64,000 nucleotides of DNA from NCBI RefSeq assembly GCF_900114115.1, contig NZ_FORX01000006.1, forward strand, positions 62,001 through 126,000, read 5' to 3'. The translations under genes and the position numbers were made by a program. How positions within the stretch are numbered: position 1 is the first letter of the stretch; each line of letters begins with the position of its first letter. The DNA comes from Desulfomicrobium apsheronum (GTDB lineage: Bacteria; Desulfobacterota; Desulfovibrionia; Desulfovibrionales; Desulfomicrobiaceae). The notes under the pieces are model-generated. The model was given only the letters and a program-made list of their open reading frames with translations. It was not told the DNA's origin and did not search any database. Below, piece by piece: positions 34,784-43,470 of the stretch.

Positions 34784-37444
34784 ATGGAACTGACCATCAA
34801 CGACATCACCTGCACTTTCGCCCCCGGCCAGACCATTCTGGAGGTGGCCACGGCGCACGGCATATTCATACCGACCCTGTGCCACCTGCCGAATTGCACG
34901 CCCACCGGTGCCTGCCGCATCTGCGTGGTGGAGGTTTGGGGCGCGCGCACCCTGGTCGCGTCCTGTGCGGCTCCGGCGACCGAGGGCATGATTGTCGGCA
35001 CCGAAACCGAACGGGTTCTGCGCGCCCGCAAGACCATCCTGCGCCTCATGCTCGACTCCGGAAACCATGACTGCCTGCTCTGTCCGGCGGCGGGAGACTG
35101 CGTTTTGCAAAGCCTCGCGTTCCGCTACGGGGTCGGCACCGGCACCTTCGAGCGGCCCAAACCGCGCCATCGTCCCGAGACCGGCAATCCGTTCATTGTT
35201 CGCGATTTTTCCAAGTGCATCCTGTGTGGTCGTTGCGTGCAGGCCTGCAACGAGGTGCAGGTCAACGAGGCCATCGATTACGGATATCGCGGGGCCGCCA
35301 CCAAGATCGTGGCCGGTTGCGACTCCACCCTGGCCGAGTCGGACTGCGTTTTTTGCGGCGAATGCCTGCAGGTCTGTCCGGTGGGGGCGCTGAGCATTCA
35401 TGATGCGCGCGGCAAGGCCCGCCTGTGCGAGACGCGTCCGGTACGTACCACCTGCCCGTATTGCGGCGTGGGCTGTCAGATGGACGTGCATGTCAAGGAC
35501 GGGCGCATCCAGCATGTGCTGGGCGCCGTGGACGGGCACAACGAAGGCAGCCTCTGCGTGAAGGGCCGTTTTGCCCTGGATTTCACCGCGCATCCCGAGC
35601 GCCTGAGGACTCCGCTGATCCGCCGCGACGGCGTGCTTGTTCCGGCCAGTTGGGACGAGGCGCTTGATCTGGTGGCTTCGCGCCTTTTGGCCCTGCGCGA
35701 GGAGCATGGGCCGCGCAGCCTGGGTTTTCTGGCCTCGGCCCGCTGCACCAACGAGGAAAACTACCTGTTCCAGAAGCTGGCGCGCTGCATGGGCACCAAC
35801 AACGTGGATCACTGCGCGCGGCTGTGCCATGCCTCATCCCTGGAGGCGCTGGTGCAGGCCTTCGGCAGCGCTTCGCCGACCAATGTCATGGCCGATGTGG
35901 TCAACGCCGAGGTGATCCTGGTCACCGGCTCCAACACCACCGAAACGCATCCCGTGTTCTCAAGTCGCATCAAGCGCGCCGCCCGCGCAGGCGCAACGCT
36001 CGTGGTCGTGGACCCGCGCGCTGTCGGCCTGACCCGCCACGCCGATCTCTGGCTGCGGCCCAGGCCCGGAACCGACATCGCCTGGATCAACGGCCTCATG
36101 CACGTCATCCTGCGCGAGGGTCTGGAGAACCGGGACTTCATAGATCGCCGGACCGAAGGGTTCGAGGAGCTGCGCGAGGCCCTGGCCGTCTATACTCCGG
36201 CATATGTGCAGGCCGCGACCGGAATTCCGGCCGCCGACCTTGAGCGGGCGGCGCGTCTATATGCCCGGGCGGGGGCGGCGACGATCCTGTATTGCATGGG
36301 CATCACCCAGCACACCTGCGGTACGGACACGGTGTTGGCCCTGGCCAATCTGGCCATGCTCTGCGGTCAGGTGGGGCGGCCGGGTGCGGGGATCAATCCG
36401 CTGCGGGGGCAGAACAACGTGCAGGGTTCCTGTGACATGGGCGGGTTGCCGGGCGTTTTGCCCGGGTACGGGCGGGTGGACGATGATGCGGCTCTGGGAC
36501 GGATTGAAAGCCTGTGGAAGATGTCCCTCTCCAGGACTCCGGGCCTGACCGCCACGGAGATGATGGCCACGCCGCAGGTCAGGGGCATGTACATCATGGG
36601 TGAGAATCCCATGGTCTCGGACGCGGACGTGGCGCATGTGCGCAGGAGACTGGATGAACTCGATTTTCTGGTCGTGCAGGACATTTTTCTGACCGAGACC
36701 GCGCGGCTTGCCGATGTGGTCCTGCCGGCCGCGTCCGCCCTCGAAAAGGACGGCACTTTCACCAACACCGACCGCCGTGTGCAGCGTGTGCGCGCGGCCG
36801 TGCCGTGCCCGGGAGAGGCGCTCCCGGACTGGCGCATCCTGAATCTTCTGGGCCCGCGCCTGGGCGTGCCCATGGGCTATGATCGTCCCGAGGAGATCAT
36901 GCGCGAGATCGCCCTGGCCGCCCCCATCTACGCAGGCATCGATTACCGGCGCATCAGGTGGGAGGGGATCGTCTGGCCCTGCCCGGACCAGACCCATCCC
37001 GGCACCCCCATCCTGCACCGTGAGGCTTTTCCCCGAGGCAGGGGACGTTTTATCCCAACGCATCCGCAAGCCCCGGCGGAGATGCCGGACGCGGACTACC
37101 CCTTTGTACTCAGCACCGGCAGAGTGCTTGAGCATTACCACACCGGCACCATGACCCGCAAAAGCGAGGGACTGAATCGGATCATGCCCTCGTGCCCGGT
37201 CGAGATTCACCCCGAGGACGCCGCGCGTCTGGACATAGCGTCCGGCCAGCAGGTCCGGGTGGCTTCGAGGCGCGGCGAGATCACGGTCACGGCCAGGGTC
37301 ACCGGCCGCGTCACGCCGGGCATGGTCTTCATTCCCTTTCATTTCGCCGAGGCGGCGGCCAACGAACTGACCAACTCCGCCTGTGATGCCGCCGCCAGGA
37401 TTCCGGAGTTCAAGGTCTGTGCGGTGAGGGTCTGGCCTGCATGA
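34784..37444 (+). CDS. Formate dehydrogenase catalytic subunit (Cys type, NuoG-like N-terminus)
   Basis: The 886-residue cytosolic molybdo/tungsto-pterin enzyme oxidises formate to CO2 or the reverse. Residues 1-80 are a plant-type [2Fe-2S] domain (CHLPNCTPTGACRICVVE), then NuoG-type Cys sites and a two-[4Fe-4S] ferredoxin (residues 145-200), the catalytic [4Fe-4S] site CPYCGVGCQ and the pterin domains. The metal ligand is Cys348 (CARLCHASS), encoded by TGC, where selenoenzymes have Sec. ATG at 34784 has GGGAG 8 bp upstream. No Tat signal. Confidence 0.93.
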   Translation: MELTINDITCTFAPGQTILEVATAHGIFIPTLCHLPNCTPTGACRICVVEVWGARTLVASCAAPATEGMIVGTETERVLRARKTILRLMLDSGNHDCLLCPAAGDCVLQSLAFRYGVGTGTFERPKPRHRPETGNPFIVRDFSKCILCGRCVQACNEVQVNEAIDYGYRGAATKIVAGCDSTLAESDCVFCGECLQVCPVGALSIHDARGKARLCETRPVRTTCPYCGVGCQMDVHVKDGRIQHVLGAVDGHNEGSLCVKGRFALDFTAHPERLRTPLIRRDGVLVPASWDEALDLVASRLLALREEHGPRSLGFLASARCTNEENYLFQKLARCMGTNNVDHCARLCHASSLEALVQAFGSASPTNVMADVVNAEVILVTGSNTTETHPVFSSRIKRAARAGATLVVVDPRAVGLTRHADLWLRPRPGTDIAWINGLMHVILREGLENRDFIDRRTEGFEELREALAVYTPAYVQAATGIPAADLERAARLYARAGAATILYCMGITQHTCGTDTVLALANLAMLCGQVGRPGAGINPLRGQNNVQGSCDMGGLPGVLPGYGRVDDDAALGRIESLWKMSLSRTPGLTATEMMATPQVRGMYIMGENPMVSDADVAHVRRRLDELDFLVVQDIFLTETARLADVVLPAASALEKDGTFTNTDRRVQRVRAAVPCPGEALPDWRILNLLGPRLGVPMGYDRPEEIMREIALAAPIYAGIDYRRIRWEGIVWPCPDQTHPGTPILHREAFPRGRGRFIPTHPQAPAEMPDADYPFVLSTGRVLEHYHTGTMTRKSEGLNRIMPSCPVEIHPEDAARLDIASGQQVRVASRRGEITVTARVTGRVTPGMVFIPFHFAEAAANELTNSACDAAARIPEFKVCAVRVWPA

Positions 37445-37453
37445 GGCCGCGCT

Positions 37454-38458
37454 TCATTCGATGCTCACAAGCCAGGCATGAAATTCCCGCTTCGTCTTGA
37501 ATCCAACGCCCACGGCTCCCTTGTGCAGGTAAAGGCAGTAGGCCCAGTCCGGTGAGTAGGCGCTGCTGGTCGAGGACCAGTAGGCCTCCTGCGGGTTCTC
37601 GAAGGGATGTCCGGCGGGCAGGGCCGGGTCGTGCCGCTCGGCGTCGACGAGGGACTCCAGCTCCCGGATGTTCGGCAGGCGCCAGCGCAGATCGCTCGCG
37701 CGGTGCCTCCTGGCCGCCTCCAGCGCCTCCTCCCACGTACACACCCCGCACAGGTCCGCCGAGCTCGTCCACAGCAGCCCCGTCAGCAGGTCGCGCACGC
37801 CCGCGTCCTCCGGCGCAAAGCGCGGTTCGGGCCACGCCGCGCCTTTGAGCAGCTCCGCGTCCTGCCCCGTCCCCTCGTAGTCCACGACATTTCCGGCCAC
37901 GTTATGGCACGTCAGCTGCCCGGTCCGCGCCAGGAGCGGGCTTTCCCCGCGCACGGGCCAGACCATGGCGTCGCGTGTCTTGTCGCCGTAGAACATGCGC
38001 CCGCCCTCCAGGTGCACGTGCCAGGCGTAGCCCGGCGCGCGGCTGGCCGTGGTCGAAGTCCAGTACCAGGTCTGGCTGACCGTGAACGGATGCTGCGCAG
38101 GCAGGGCGGGGCGATGGTGGTTGTAGCTGATCAGGCTTGAAAGTTCCCGCCGATTGGGCAGACGCCAGTCGGCATGGCCGAAGGCGTGTTCCTCGTTCAT
38201 CCGGGCCACGGCCGAGAGCGCCTCGGGCCAGGACATGGGGAAGTCACCGAGGCTTGCAGTGCGGGGCCAGACAAGGCCCGTCAGGAGGTCTTGCGCCAGG
38301 TCGTTTTCCAGCAGCTCGAACCTTGGTTCAGGCCAGGCAAGTCCAGTGCGAAACTCTCCGTCCTGACCGCTGCCTGCGCAGTCCACGGGACGCCCTTCGG
38401 CGTTGAAACACAGGGTCTGGCTGGTGCCCAGAATATGACGGATGGGATGGGAAGCCAT
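37454..38458 (-). CDS. Tandem DUF1566 (Lcl C-terminal-like) protein
   Basis: The 334-residue protein contains two homologous halves, each with a DLLTGL-W core, a WRLPN-REL segment and a W-TSTxxS motif (residues about 57-170 and 222-334: ADWRLPNRRELSSLIS with WTSTTAS; LRWRLPNIRELESLVD with WSSTSSA). This is the DUF1566 fold seen in bacterial collagen-like lectin tails and many deltaproteobacterial proteins. No signal peptide or membrane span, so it appears cytosolic unless exported otherwise. It converges on the formate dehydrogenase gene with a 9-bp gap. Function unknown. Confidence 0.82.
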   Translation of the reverse strand: MASHPIRHILGTSQTLCFNAEGRPVDCAGSGQDGEFRTGLAWPEPRFELLENDLAQDLLTGLVWPRTASLGDFPMSWPEALSAVARMNEEHAFGHADWRLPNRRELSSLISYNHHRPALPAQHPFTVSQTWYWTSTTASRAPGYAWHVHLEGGRMFYGDKTRDAMVWPVRGESPLLARTGQLTCHNVAGNVVDYEGTGQDAELLKGAAWPEPRFAPEDAGVRDLLTGLLWTSSADLCGVCTWEEALEAARRHRASDLRWRLPNIRELESLVDAERHDPALPAGHPFENPQEAYWSSTSSAYSPDWAYCLYLHKGAVGVGFKTKREFHAWLVSIE

Positions 38459-38465
38459 GCCGGGC

Positions 38466-38798
38466 CTACTCTGCGCAGTCCACGCACAGCGTGGCTTCGG
38501 GCATGATCAGAAGGCGGCCGGGGGCGATGTCCTCACCGCATTCGGCGCAAATCCCGAAAGAGTCGTCGTCAATTCTGTCCAGGGCCCGTTCGAGACGCAT
38601 CAGCGTGCGCTTCGAATCGCTCAGGCGCTGGCCGCTTATGGCCTGGTTGGCCATGGAATCCATGCGTGACAGCCGTCCTATGGGTTGATCCAGGGACACG
38701 GGCCTTGAGGTTTCCTCCAGTTGGGCGATGGTGATCCGGAGCTCTTGCATGCGCTTTTCGATGCGCGTCTTGATTTCACGGCGCTGTTCAGGGGTCAT
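38466..38798 (-). CDS. DksA/TraR-family zinc-finger protein
   Basis: The 110-residue protein has a coiled-coil N-terminus (residues 1-70, helical, basic/acidic) and a C-terminal C4 zinc finger (GICAECGEDIAPGRL, LCVDCAE). DksA-like proteins bind the secondary channel of RNA polymerase and alter initiation with ppGpp. It is short compared with E. coli DksA (151) and nearer to TraR/YbiI types. ATG 38798 was chosen for AAGGA 6 bp upstream. It starts the two-gene run with the DUF1566 gene 7 bp downstream. Confidence 0.88.
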   Translation of the reverse strand: MTPEQRREIKTRIEKRMQELRITIAQLEETSRPVSLDQPIGRLSRMDSMANQAISGQRLSDSKRTLMRLERALDRIDDDSFGICAECGEDIAPGRLLIMPEATLCVDCAE

Positions 38799-38922
38799 TT
38801 TTGGTCCTTGAAAAGGTTGGGCGGCCCCTCTTCTCCCTTGGAGAGGACGCACGAAGTGAACGCGTAGTATAGAAGCCAAAGCGACGCAGGGTCAATGTGT
38901 ACGGAGAAATACGGGCATGAAG

Positions 38923-38952
38923 CATGGATCCCCGCCTTCGCGGGGATGACAT
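38923..38952 (-). repeat. REP-like palindrome
   Basis: Core ATCCCCGCCTTCGCGGGGAT, facing the two direct copies at 39.03 and 39.09 kb. It is a GC variant of the palindromes at 14.06 and 16.78 kb. Confidence 0.85.
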
Positions 38953-39023
38953 CCAGGTAGTGGGAATGTTTCGAGATTTTTTTCCCACGTCGGCATTCGT
39001 AAACAACATGCCTGTCAGCACCC

Positions 39024-39053
39024 CGTCATCCCCGCGAAGGCGGGGAATTCATG
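39024..39053 (+). repeat. REP-like palindrome
   Basis: Core ATCCCCGCGAAGGCGGGGA followed by ATTCATGG; one of three copies in this gap. Confidence 0.85.
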
Positions 39054-39085
39054 GCCGAGAGCGCCCCGTAGGCCCGGCTTCCTTC

Positions 39086-39114
39086 CGTCATCCCCGCGAA
39101 GGCGGGGATCCATG
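39086..39114 (+). repeat. REP-like palindrome
   Basis: Core ATCCCCGCGAAGGCGGGGAT followed by CCATG, same orientation as the copy 60 bp earlier. No gene is seen in the 38799-39220 gap. Confidence 0.85.
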
Positions 39115-39160
39115 CCTTTGATTGAGGAGCACGACCACTTCACTTCCTGATCGCGCAATG

Positions 39161-39200
39161 CATGAACGGGCCGCACCCACCTGTGTGCGACCCGTTCATG
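39161..39200 (-). terminator. Strong hairpin after the HPP/molybdopterin/Fe-S operon
   Basis: CATGAACGGG and CCCGTTCATG form a perfect 10-bp stem with an inner CGCAC/GTGCG stem. It lies 20 bp beyond the Fe-S subunit stop. No U-tract follows on the minus strand, so it could stabilise the 3' end rather than terminate. Confidence 0.5.
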
Positions 39201-39220
39201 TATCGTTTTCAAGCCGTTTT

Positions 39221-39778
39221 CTATCCGGGCGTGCGGAAGTAGATCATGGACTGGGCGCTCATCTTCTTCACGATCTCCTTGCCCTCGGCCTCCAGTTCCA
39301 TCTTCAGGATCTCCTTTTCTCCGAAACGGATGGCGTCGGTCAGGCAGACCTCCGCGCAGACCGGCTTTTCGCCCATGTGCACCCGGTCCCAGCACAGGTC
39401 GCACTTGTGGGCCTTGTTTCTGGCCGCGTCGAACTGGATGACCCCGTACGGGCAGGCCTCGATGCAGGCGCGGCTGCCGGTGCATTTGTCGGCCAGGATG
39501 CGCACGATGCCGGTCTGCTCATCCTTGACGATGGCTTCGGCCTTGCAGGCCTTGATGCACGCGGCGTTTTTGCAGTGCTGGCAGGGCATGACCCAAGACC
39601 GGATGGCTATCTCGGGATAGGTTCCCTGCCGATCGCTCTCGACGCGCAGATAATAGGGCATCATGCCGGGCACGGCCGAAGCGTGATCGACCAGGCCGTG
39701 GTAGTTGCGGCAGGCCGCCACGCAGGTCTTGCAACCGATGCAGCGGTCCAGATCAATGGCGAGACTGAGTTGTTTCAT
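39221..39778 (-). CDS. Four-cluster [4Fe-4S] electron-transfer subunit
   Basis: The 185-residue ferredoxin-type subunit resembles DmsB/PhsB/NrfC with four cysteine groups: CIGCKTCVAACR (residues about 13-24), CQHCKNAACIKACK, CTGSRACIEACP and CDLCWDRVHMGEKPVCAEVC. It lacks a signal peptide. It passes electrons to or from the molybdopterin subunit encoded 12 bp upstream in the same operon. One group has CTGSRAC, with two residues in place of the usual Gly-x2 spacing, still four cysteines. Confidence 0.92.
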   Translation of the reverse strand: MKQLSLAIDLDRCIGCKTCVAACRNYHGLVDHASAVPGMMPYYLRVESDRQGTYPEIAIRSWVMPCQHCKNAACIKACKAEAIVKDEQTGIVRILADKCTGSRACIEACPYGVIQFDAARNKAHKCDLCWDRVHMGEKPVCAEVCLTDAIRFGEKEILKMELEAEGKEIVKKMSAQSMIYFRTPG

Positions 39779-39790
39779 GGCTTGCCTCCT

Positions 39791-41920
39791 TCATCGTTCC
39801 ACGGTGACGCGGGTGGACACGTGCGATTCCCCGCCGACAAGGTCCTGCCAGTCGAGCGTCATGCCCGAATCAGGAATGAGGACGTTGTCGCTGACTCCTT
39901 CGCCAAGCACCGCCACCCGGCCGACGGTGGCGCCGAAGCCGTGGTGCAGACCCAGGCAATCGGGGCGGATGCGTTCGGTGCACTTGGCCCGGACTTTGAT
40001 CCGGCCGGTGCGGGAGCGCAGGGTGACTACAGCCCCGTCCTCGATGCCGAGCTTCTTGGCGGTAGCCGTGTTGATGAGCAGCGGATTTTCCATCAGTCCG
40101 CCGACAGGGTCGCGCAGCTGCGGATTGTTGTGGGTCCACTGGCCCGAGCCCTGGTGGAAGATGGTCCGGTAGGAGATCAGGATGAAGGGGAATTCTCCTG
40201 TGTCGGCCTTGTATTCAGGGGCCAGACCCACGCGTGGCAAGGCCTGGTGCACGTCCTCCAGATCCTCCCAATAGAGATGGACCTTCTTGCTCGGTGTGCC
40301 GAAGCCGTCGCGCTCATATTTCCGGAAGCCGATGGTCCCGGGCGACCAGAGACCGCCCATGGCCTGTAGCTTGTCCACCGACAGGCCAAGGCCCTCCAGC
40401 TGAATGTCGTAGTATTCCAGGTCGTCCTTGAAAGCGAAGTATTCCGGGCACAGACGTTTGCCGAGTTCGATGAAGACCTCGTTGGAATGCCTGCATTCGC
40501 CGGGCGCGTCGACCACCGGCTGACGCAGGGCAATGCCGTGGCCGAAGTTGTACCACCAGGGCATGTACAGGAGTTCCCAGCGCTCGAAGTAGCTTTTGTC
40601 CGGGAGCACATAGTCGGCGTATCTGGTCGTTTCGGAGAGCATGATTTCGTAGCTGACCAGCATCTCAAGCTGATACTGGCCCTTGGCGTCGAGCATGGTC
40701 ACGGCCTTGCGCCATTCCTCCTGCCCCATTTCGGTCAGGGCCGGGTTGCATTCGGCCGTGACCAGCACCTTTAGGTCACCGTTCTTGATGGCCTGGGCCT
40801 CGTACCAGGTCGGTTCCATGATGAACGAGTATTTGCCAAACTTGTCCTTGTCCGGGCCGGTGCGGTGCCACCCCATGTCCCCAAGGCTCGGGCCGGCGGG
40901 TGCAGGCAGGACCGGGGAGAGCGGTGTCACGTCGGGCAGGGGCTGGCCGCCGGGGTTGTCGATGTTGCCGGTCACGGCCAGGAAGTTGGTCCAGGCGTGC
41001 CCGAAATCCAGGGCCTGGCCGAGCATGATGCCCTTGAAGCTGTCCACGCCCACGGACGGGGCCGAGGCACACATTTCGGCCAGTTTGACGATGTCCTTGG
41101 CCGGAACGTCGCAGATTTCGCTCATGGCCTCGGGAGTCTTGTCCGCGAGGTAGTCCCTGAATTTGTCGAAATCACCCTCGCGAATCCAGTTTTCCACGAA
41201 CGTTTTGTCGTAAAGCCCGTTCATGACGATGTGATGGGTCATGCCGATGAACAGGGCCGTGTCTCCGGAAGGCCTGATGGGAATCCACCAGTCGGCCTTG
41301 GCCGCGTCGGCCGTGAAGATGGGGTCGACGACCACGAGGATGGCCCCGCGATCCCTGGCGTTCAGGATGTCGCGAGGTACTGCGGCGTCATCGAGGCAAC
41401 CCATGGCGTGGCGGCCGGCGAGAATGATGACCCCGCCCTTGGGCACGGAGGCGAAGTTCGGGGGAATGTGGTGGTTGGGCACGCCGCCCATGGTCTTGAT
41501 GCAGGCCACGATCTTGGCCGAGTCGCAGTGGGGCAGGGCGGTGTTGATGAAGCCTCCGTAGGCATCCAGGAAGCGCCACTTCGGGTCTGTTATGGAGTGG
41601 GGAAAAAAGCTGGCCGTGAGCTTGTGCGCTTCGCCCCGGTCGCGCAGCTCCATGAGCTTTCTGGTGATGGCATGCAACGCCTCTTCCCAGGAGCAGGGTT
41701 CGAACTTGCCCTCGCCGCGCTTGCCGACCCGCTTCAAGGGGCGGGTCAGGCGGTCGGGGCTGTACTCCAGCGAGACTCCGGCCATGCCCTTGACGCAGGC
41801 CTTGCCCCTGGCCCTGGGGTTGCCCCGAATTTCCCTGAGCACGCCGTCCTCCACCCTGGCCAGGATGGCGCACTCGGCCTTGCACTGATAACACACGGTG
41901 GGAATCCATTTACTGTTCAT
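39791..41920 (-). CDS. Cytosolic DMSO-reductase-family molybdopterin oxidoreductase
   Basis: The 709-residue catalytic subunit has a [4Fe-4S] site Cys10-x2-Cys13-x3-Cys17...Cys42, a likely Mo/W ligand Cys132 in LPHCDSAKIV, pterin-binding segments (VVVDPIFTADAAKADWW, HSNEVFIELGKRL) and a C-terminal molydopterin-dinucleotide domain (INTATAKKLGIEDGAVVTLR). It lacks a Tat signal, so it acts in the cytosol. Motifs place it in the family with acetylene hydratase and thiosulfate/polysulfide reductases; the substrate cannot be told. It starts 11 bp inside the end of the HPP gene and precedes the Fe-S subunit. Confidence 0.88.
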   Translation of the reverse strand: MNSKWIPTVCYQCKAECAILARVEDGVLREIRGNPRARGKACVKGMAGVSLEYSPDRLTRPLKRVGKRGEGKFEPCSWEEALHAITRKLMELRDRGEAHKLTASFFPHSITDPKWRFLDAYGGFINTALPHCDSAKIVACIKTMGGVPNHHIPPNFASVPKGGVIILAGRHAMGCLDDAAVPRDILNARDRGAILVVVDPIFTADAAKADWWIPIRPSGDTALFIGMTHHIVMNGLYDKTFVENWIREGDFDKFRDYLADKTPEAMSEICDVPAKDIVKLAEMCASAPSVGVDSFKGIMLGQALDFGHAWTNFLAVTGNIDNPGGQPLPDVTPLSPVLPAPAGPSLGDMGWHRTGPDKDKFGKYSFIMEPTWYEAQAIKNGDLKVLVTAECNPALTEMGQEEWRKAVTMLDAKGQYQLEMLVSYEIMLSETTRYADYVLPDKSYFERWELLYMPWWYNFGHGIALRQPVVDAPGECRHSNEVFIELGKRLCPEYFAFKDDLEYYDIQLEGLGLSVDKLQAMGGLWSPGTIGFRKYERDGFGTPSKKVHLYWEDLEDVHQALPRVGLAPEYKADTGEFPFILISYRTIFHQGSGQWTHNNPQLRDPVGGLMENPLLINTATAKKLGIEDGAVVTLRSRTGRIKVRAKCTERIRPDCLGLHHGFGATVGRVAVLGEGVSDNVLIPDSGMTLDWQDLVGGESHVSTRVTVER

Positions 41921-42755
41921 GTTTTTCCTCCTTCGTGTTTGGCCCGGTAATCGGATCGGGCCTGTCCGTTGTCGGCGTCGTGGTGAGCGTGCACGTGTCT
42001 TTCACCTCCGTGACCAGCACCCGCGCGCCAAAGAAATGGTGCAGGGAAAGAATGGCAAGTCCTGCCGCCATGATCCAGAGTCCGGCAAGATACGTGGTCA
42101 TGCTCCAAGGCTTGGCGCACATGCAGAGCGTGGCCAGGAGGCAGATCCCGACCCCCGCGATGTCGGGTTTGTCCATGCGCAGGTTGAACCAGGAACGCCC
42201 GCAGCCTTCGTCCGGGGCCGGGCACTCGAACCAGACGCGGTTCCAGATCACGGTGAAAAGTACGGCCAGGACCGCGCCCCAGGCCATGTGCAGGGGCAGG
42301 AGCAGGTTGGAGGCGGGCAGGGGCAGGATGGCCGGTATGGCTGCGGTCGCGGCGGCCGGCGGATGGTCGGCGTCGAGAATCTGCATGAGCACGGCCGAGA
42401 GGGATACGGCCAGACCGAGCTTGACGGGGATGGCAAGGCTCGTGCCGCCAAACATCGCCTCCCCCGCCGCGACGCCCAGCAGTCCGCCCACGGTGGAGAT
42501 GAAATGGCCCACGATGACAGACTTGGGCCGCGCCACCCTCAGGTAGGTGCAGGTCGCGCCTATGAAGCAGGTCGCGGCCAGGGGCGGATAGAGCACTCCG
42601 ACGCCCGTGGCGTCGCGGATCAGGGCAATGAGCGCCAGAAAAAGGCCTGCTCCCGTCGATCCCCACAGAATTCGCGACAGGGAGATGACGCCGGGGCGAT
42701 ACAGGTCGCGCCGGAATTCCCGCCTGTTCGGCAATACCAGCCGGATTTCGATCAT
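41910..42755 (-). CDS. HPP-family integral membrane protein
   Basis: The 281-residue protein has the family signature DADHPPAAATA in a set of membrane helices (GSTGAGLFLALIALI, AIPVKLGLAVSLSAVLMQIL, LLPLHMAWGAVLAVLF), then a soluble loop and two more helices near residues 195-245. Some HPP proteins transport nitrite in plastids and cyanobacteria. ATG 42755 with GGAG 8 bp upstream was chosen over longer frames. It heads the operon with the molybdopterin and Fe-S subunits; it could import the substrate or anchor the enzyme. Confidence 0.85.
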   Translation of the reverse strand: MIEIRLVLPNRREFRRDLYRPGVISLSRILWGSTGAGLFLALIALIRDATGVGVLYPPLAATCFIGATCTYLRVARPKSVIVGHFISTVGGLLGVAAGEAMFGGTSLAIPVKLGLAVSLSAVLMQILDADHPPAAATAAIPAILPLPASNLLLPLHMAWGAVLAVLFTVIWNRVWFECPAPDEGCGRSWFNLRMDKPDIAGVGICLLATLCMCAKPWSMTTYLAGLWIMAAGLAILSLHHFFGARVLVTEVKDTCTLTTTPTTDRPDPITGPNTKEEKHEQ

Positions 42756-42915
42756 GGCAGTCTCCATCGATTTGTCGAGGACGTATATCCATGGCCATAC
42801 GATGATTATTCGCCGGACGTAAAGGAGGCGCAAAAAATTTCGAAAAAGTGGAGTTCGGGCGGGATTTCAGCGAGTTCGAGGTCTTTTTGGGTACAGTGAA
42901 GGCAGGCGGATCAAG

Positions 42916-42946
42916 AAAGCCGCCCCGTATGGTCATGGGCGGCTTT
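42916..42946 (-). terminator. Candidate terminator of the PilZ gene
   Basis: AAAGCCGCCC and GGGCGGCTTT form a perfect 10-bp stem with an 11-base loop. On the minus strand it ends in CTTTCTTG, a short U-tract. It sits about 110 bp past the PilZ stop in a 298-bp gap with no other gene. Confidence 0.5.
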
Positions 42947-43053
42947 GGTTCTCGTGCGAGGTTTCGAATCGGATTGGTGCGGGCTAAGCAGTATGACAGG
43001 CCGAAACTCGGTCTTTTGAAATTTCGTCCTTCACGATCAGGAACAGGAATGTT

Positions 43054-43386
43054 TCATGCCGCCTTGTGGGCTCTCCTGCGGGCCGAGGCTTGCGCCATTT
43101 CCAGGCCCACTCCGTACCTGCTCGAATACAAGCCGTCCTGGGGCGCGCACCAGCGGACCATGCCCACGCAGTAGGTTTCGCCGATTCGCCGTGCGGTTTC
43201 GTCCCCGGGGCGGAAGAGGATTTTCACAGGTTCTCCCTTGGTCAGCGGATGATCCATTTCGATCATGAGGCCGGTGTCGCTGTAGTTGACGACGCGGGAC
43301 TCGAACGGGCCTTTGGCCGACGCGTACAGTTCGACTCGGCAACGTTCCAGGCTGGCCTTGCGCAGTGATCTTCTTTTGTTGATCAT
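43054..43386 (-). CDS. PilZ-domain protein
   Basis: The 110-residue protein is a lone PilZ domain: N-terminal RRSLRKASLERCRVELY (the RxxxR region), then ESRVVNYSDTGLMIEM (the D/NxSxxG motif) and EPVKILFRPG. These bind cyclic di-GMP in canonical members. The ATG at 43386 has GGAGG at the right distance. Nothing nearby is an obvious target. Confidence 0.85.
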   Translation of the reverse strand: MINKRRSLRKASLERCRVELYASAKGPFESRVVNYSDTGLMIEMDHPLTKGEPVKILFRPGDETARRIGETYCVGMVRWCAPQDGLYSSRYGVGLEMAQASARRRAHKAA

Positions 43387-43470
43387 GACAATTCCTCCCA
43401 AAAAAATCTGGAAAACGTCTTACAGTTAAGTCAGGCTCCGGGCCTTGTCCATATACCCATGACAAAAGAA

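Noticed and set aside
35821-35835. Selenocysteine at the formate dehydrogenase active site
   Set aside because: The codon at this position is TGC (Cys), not TGA, and the frame is open without recoding.
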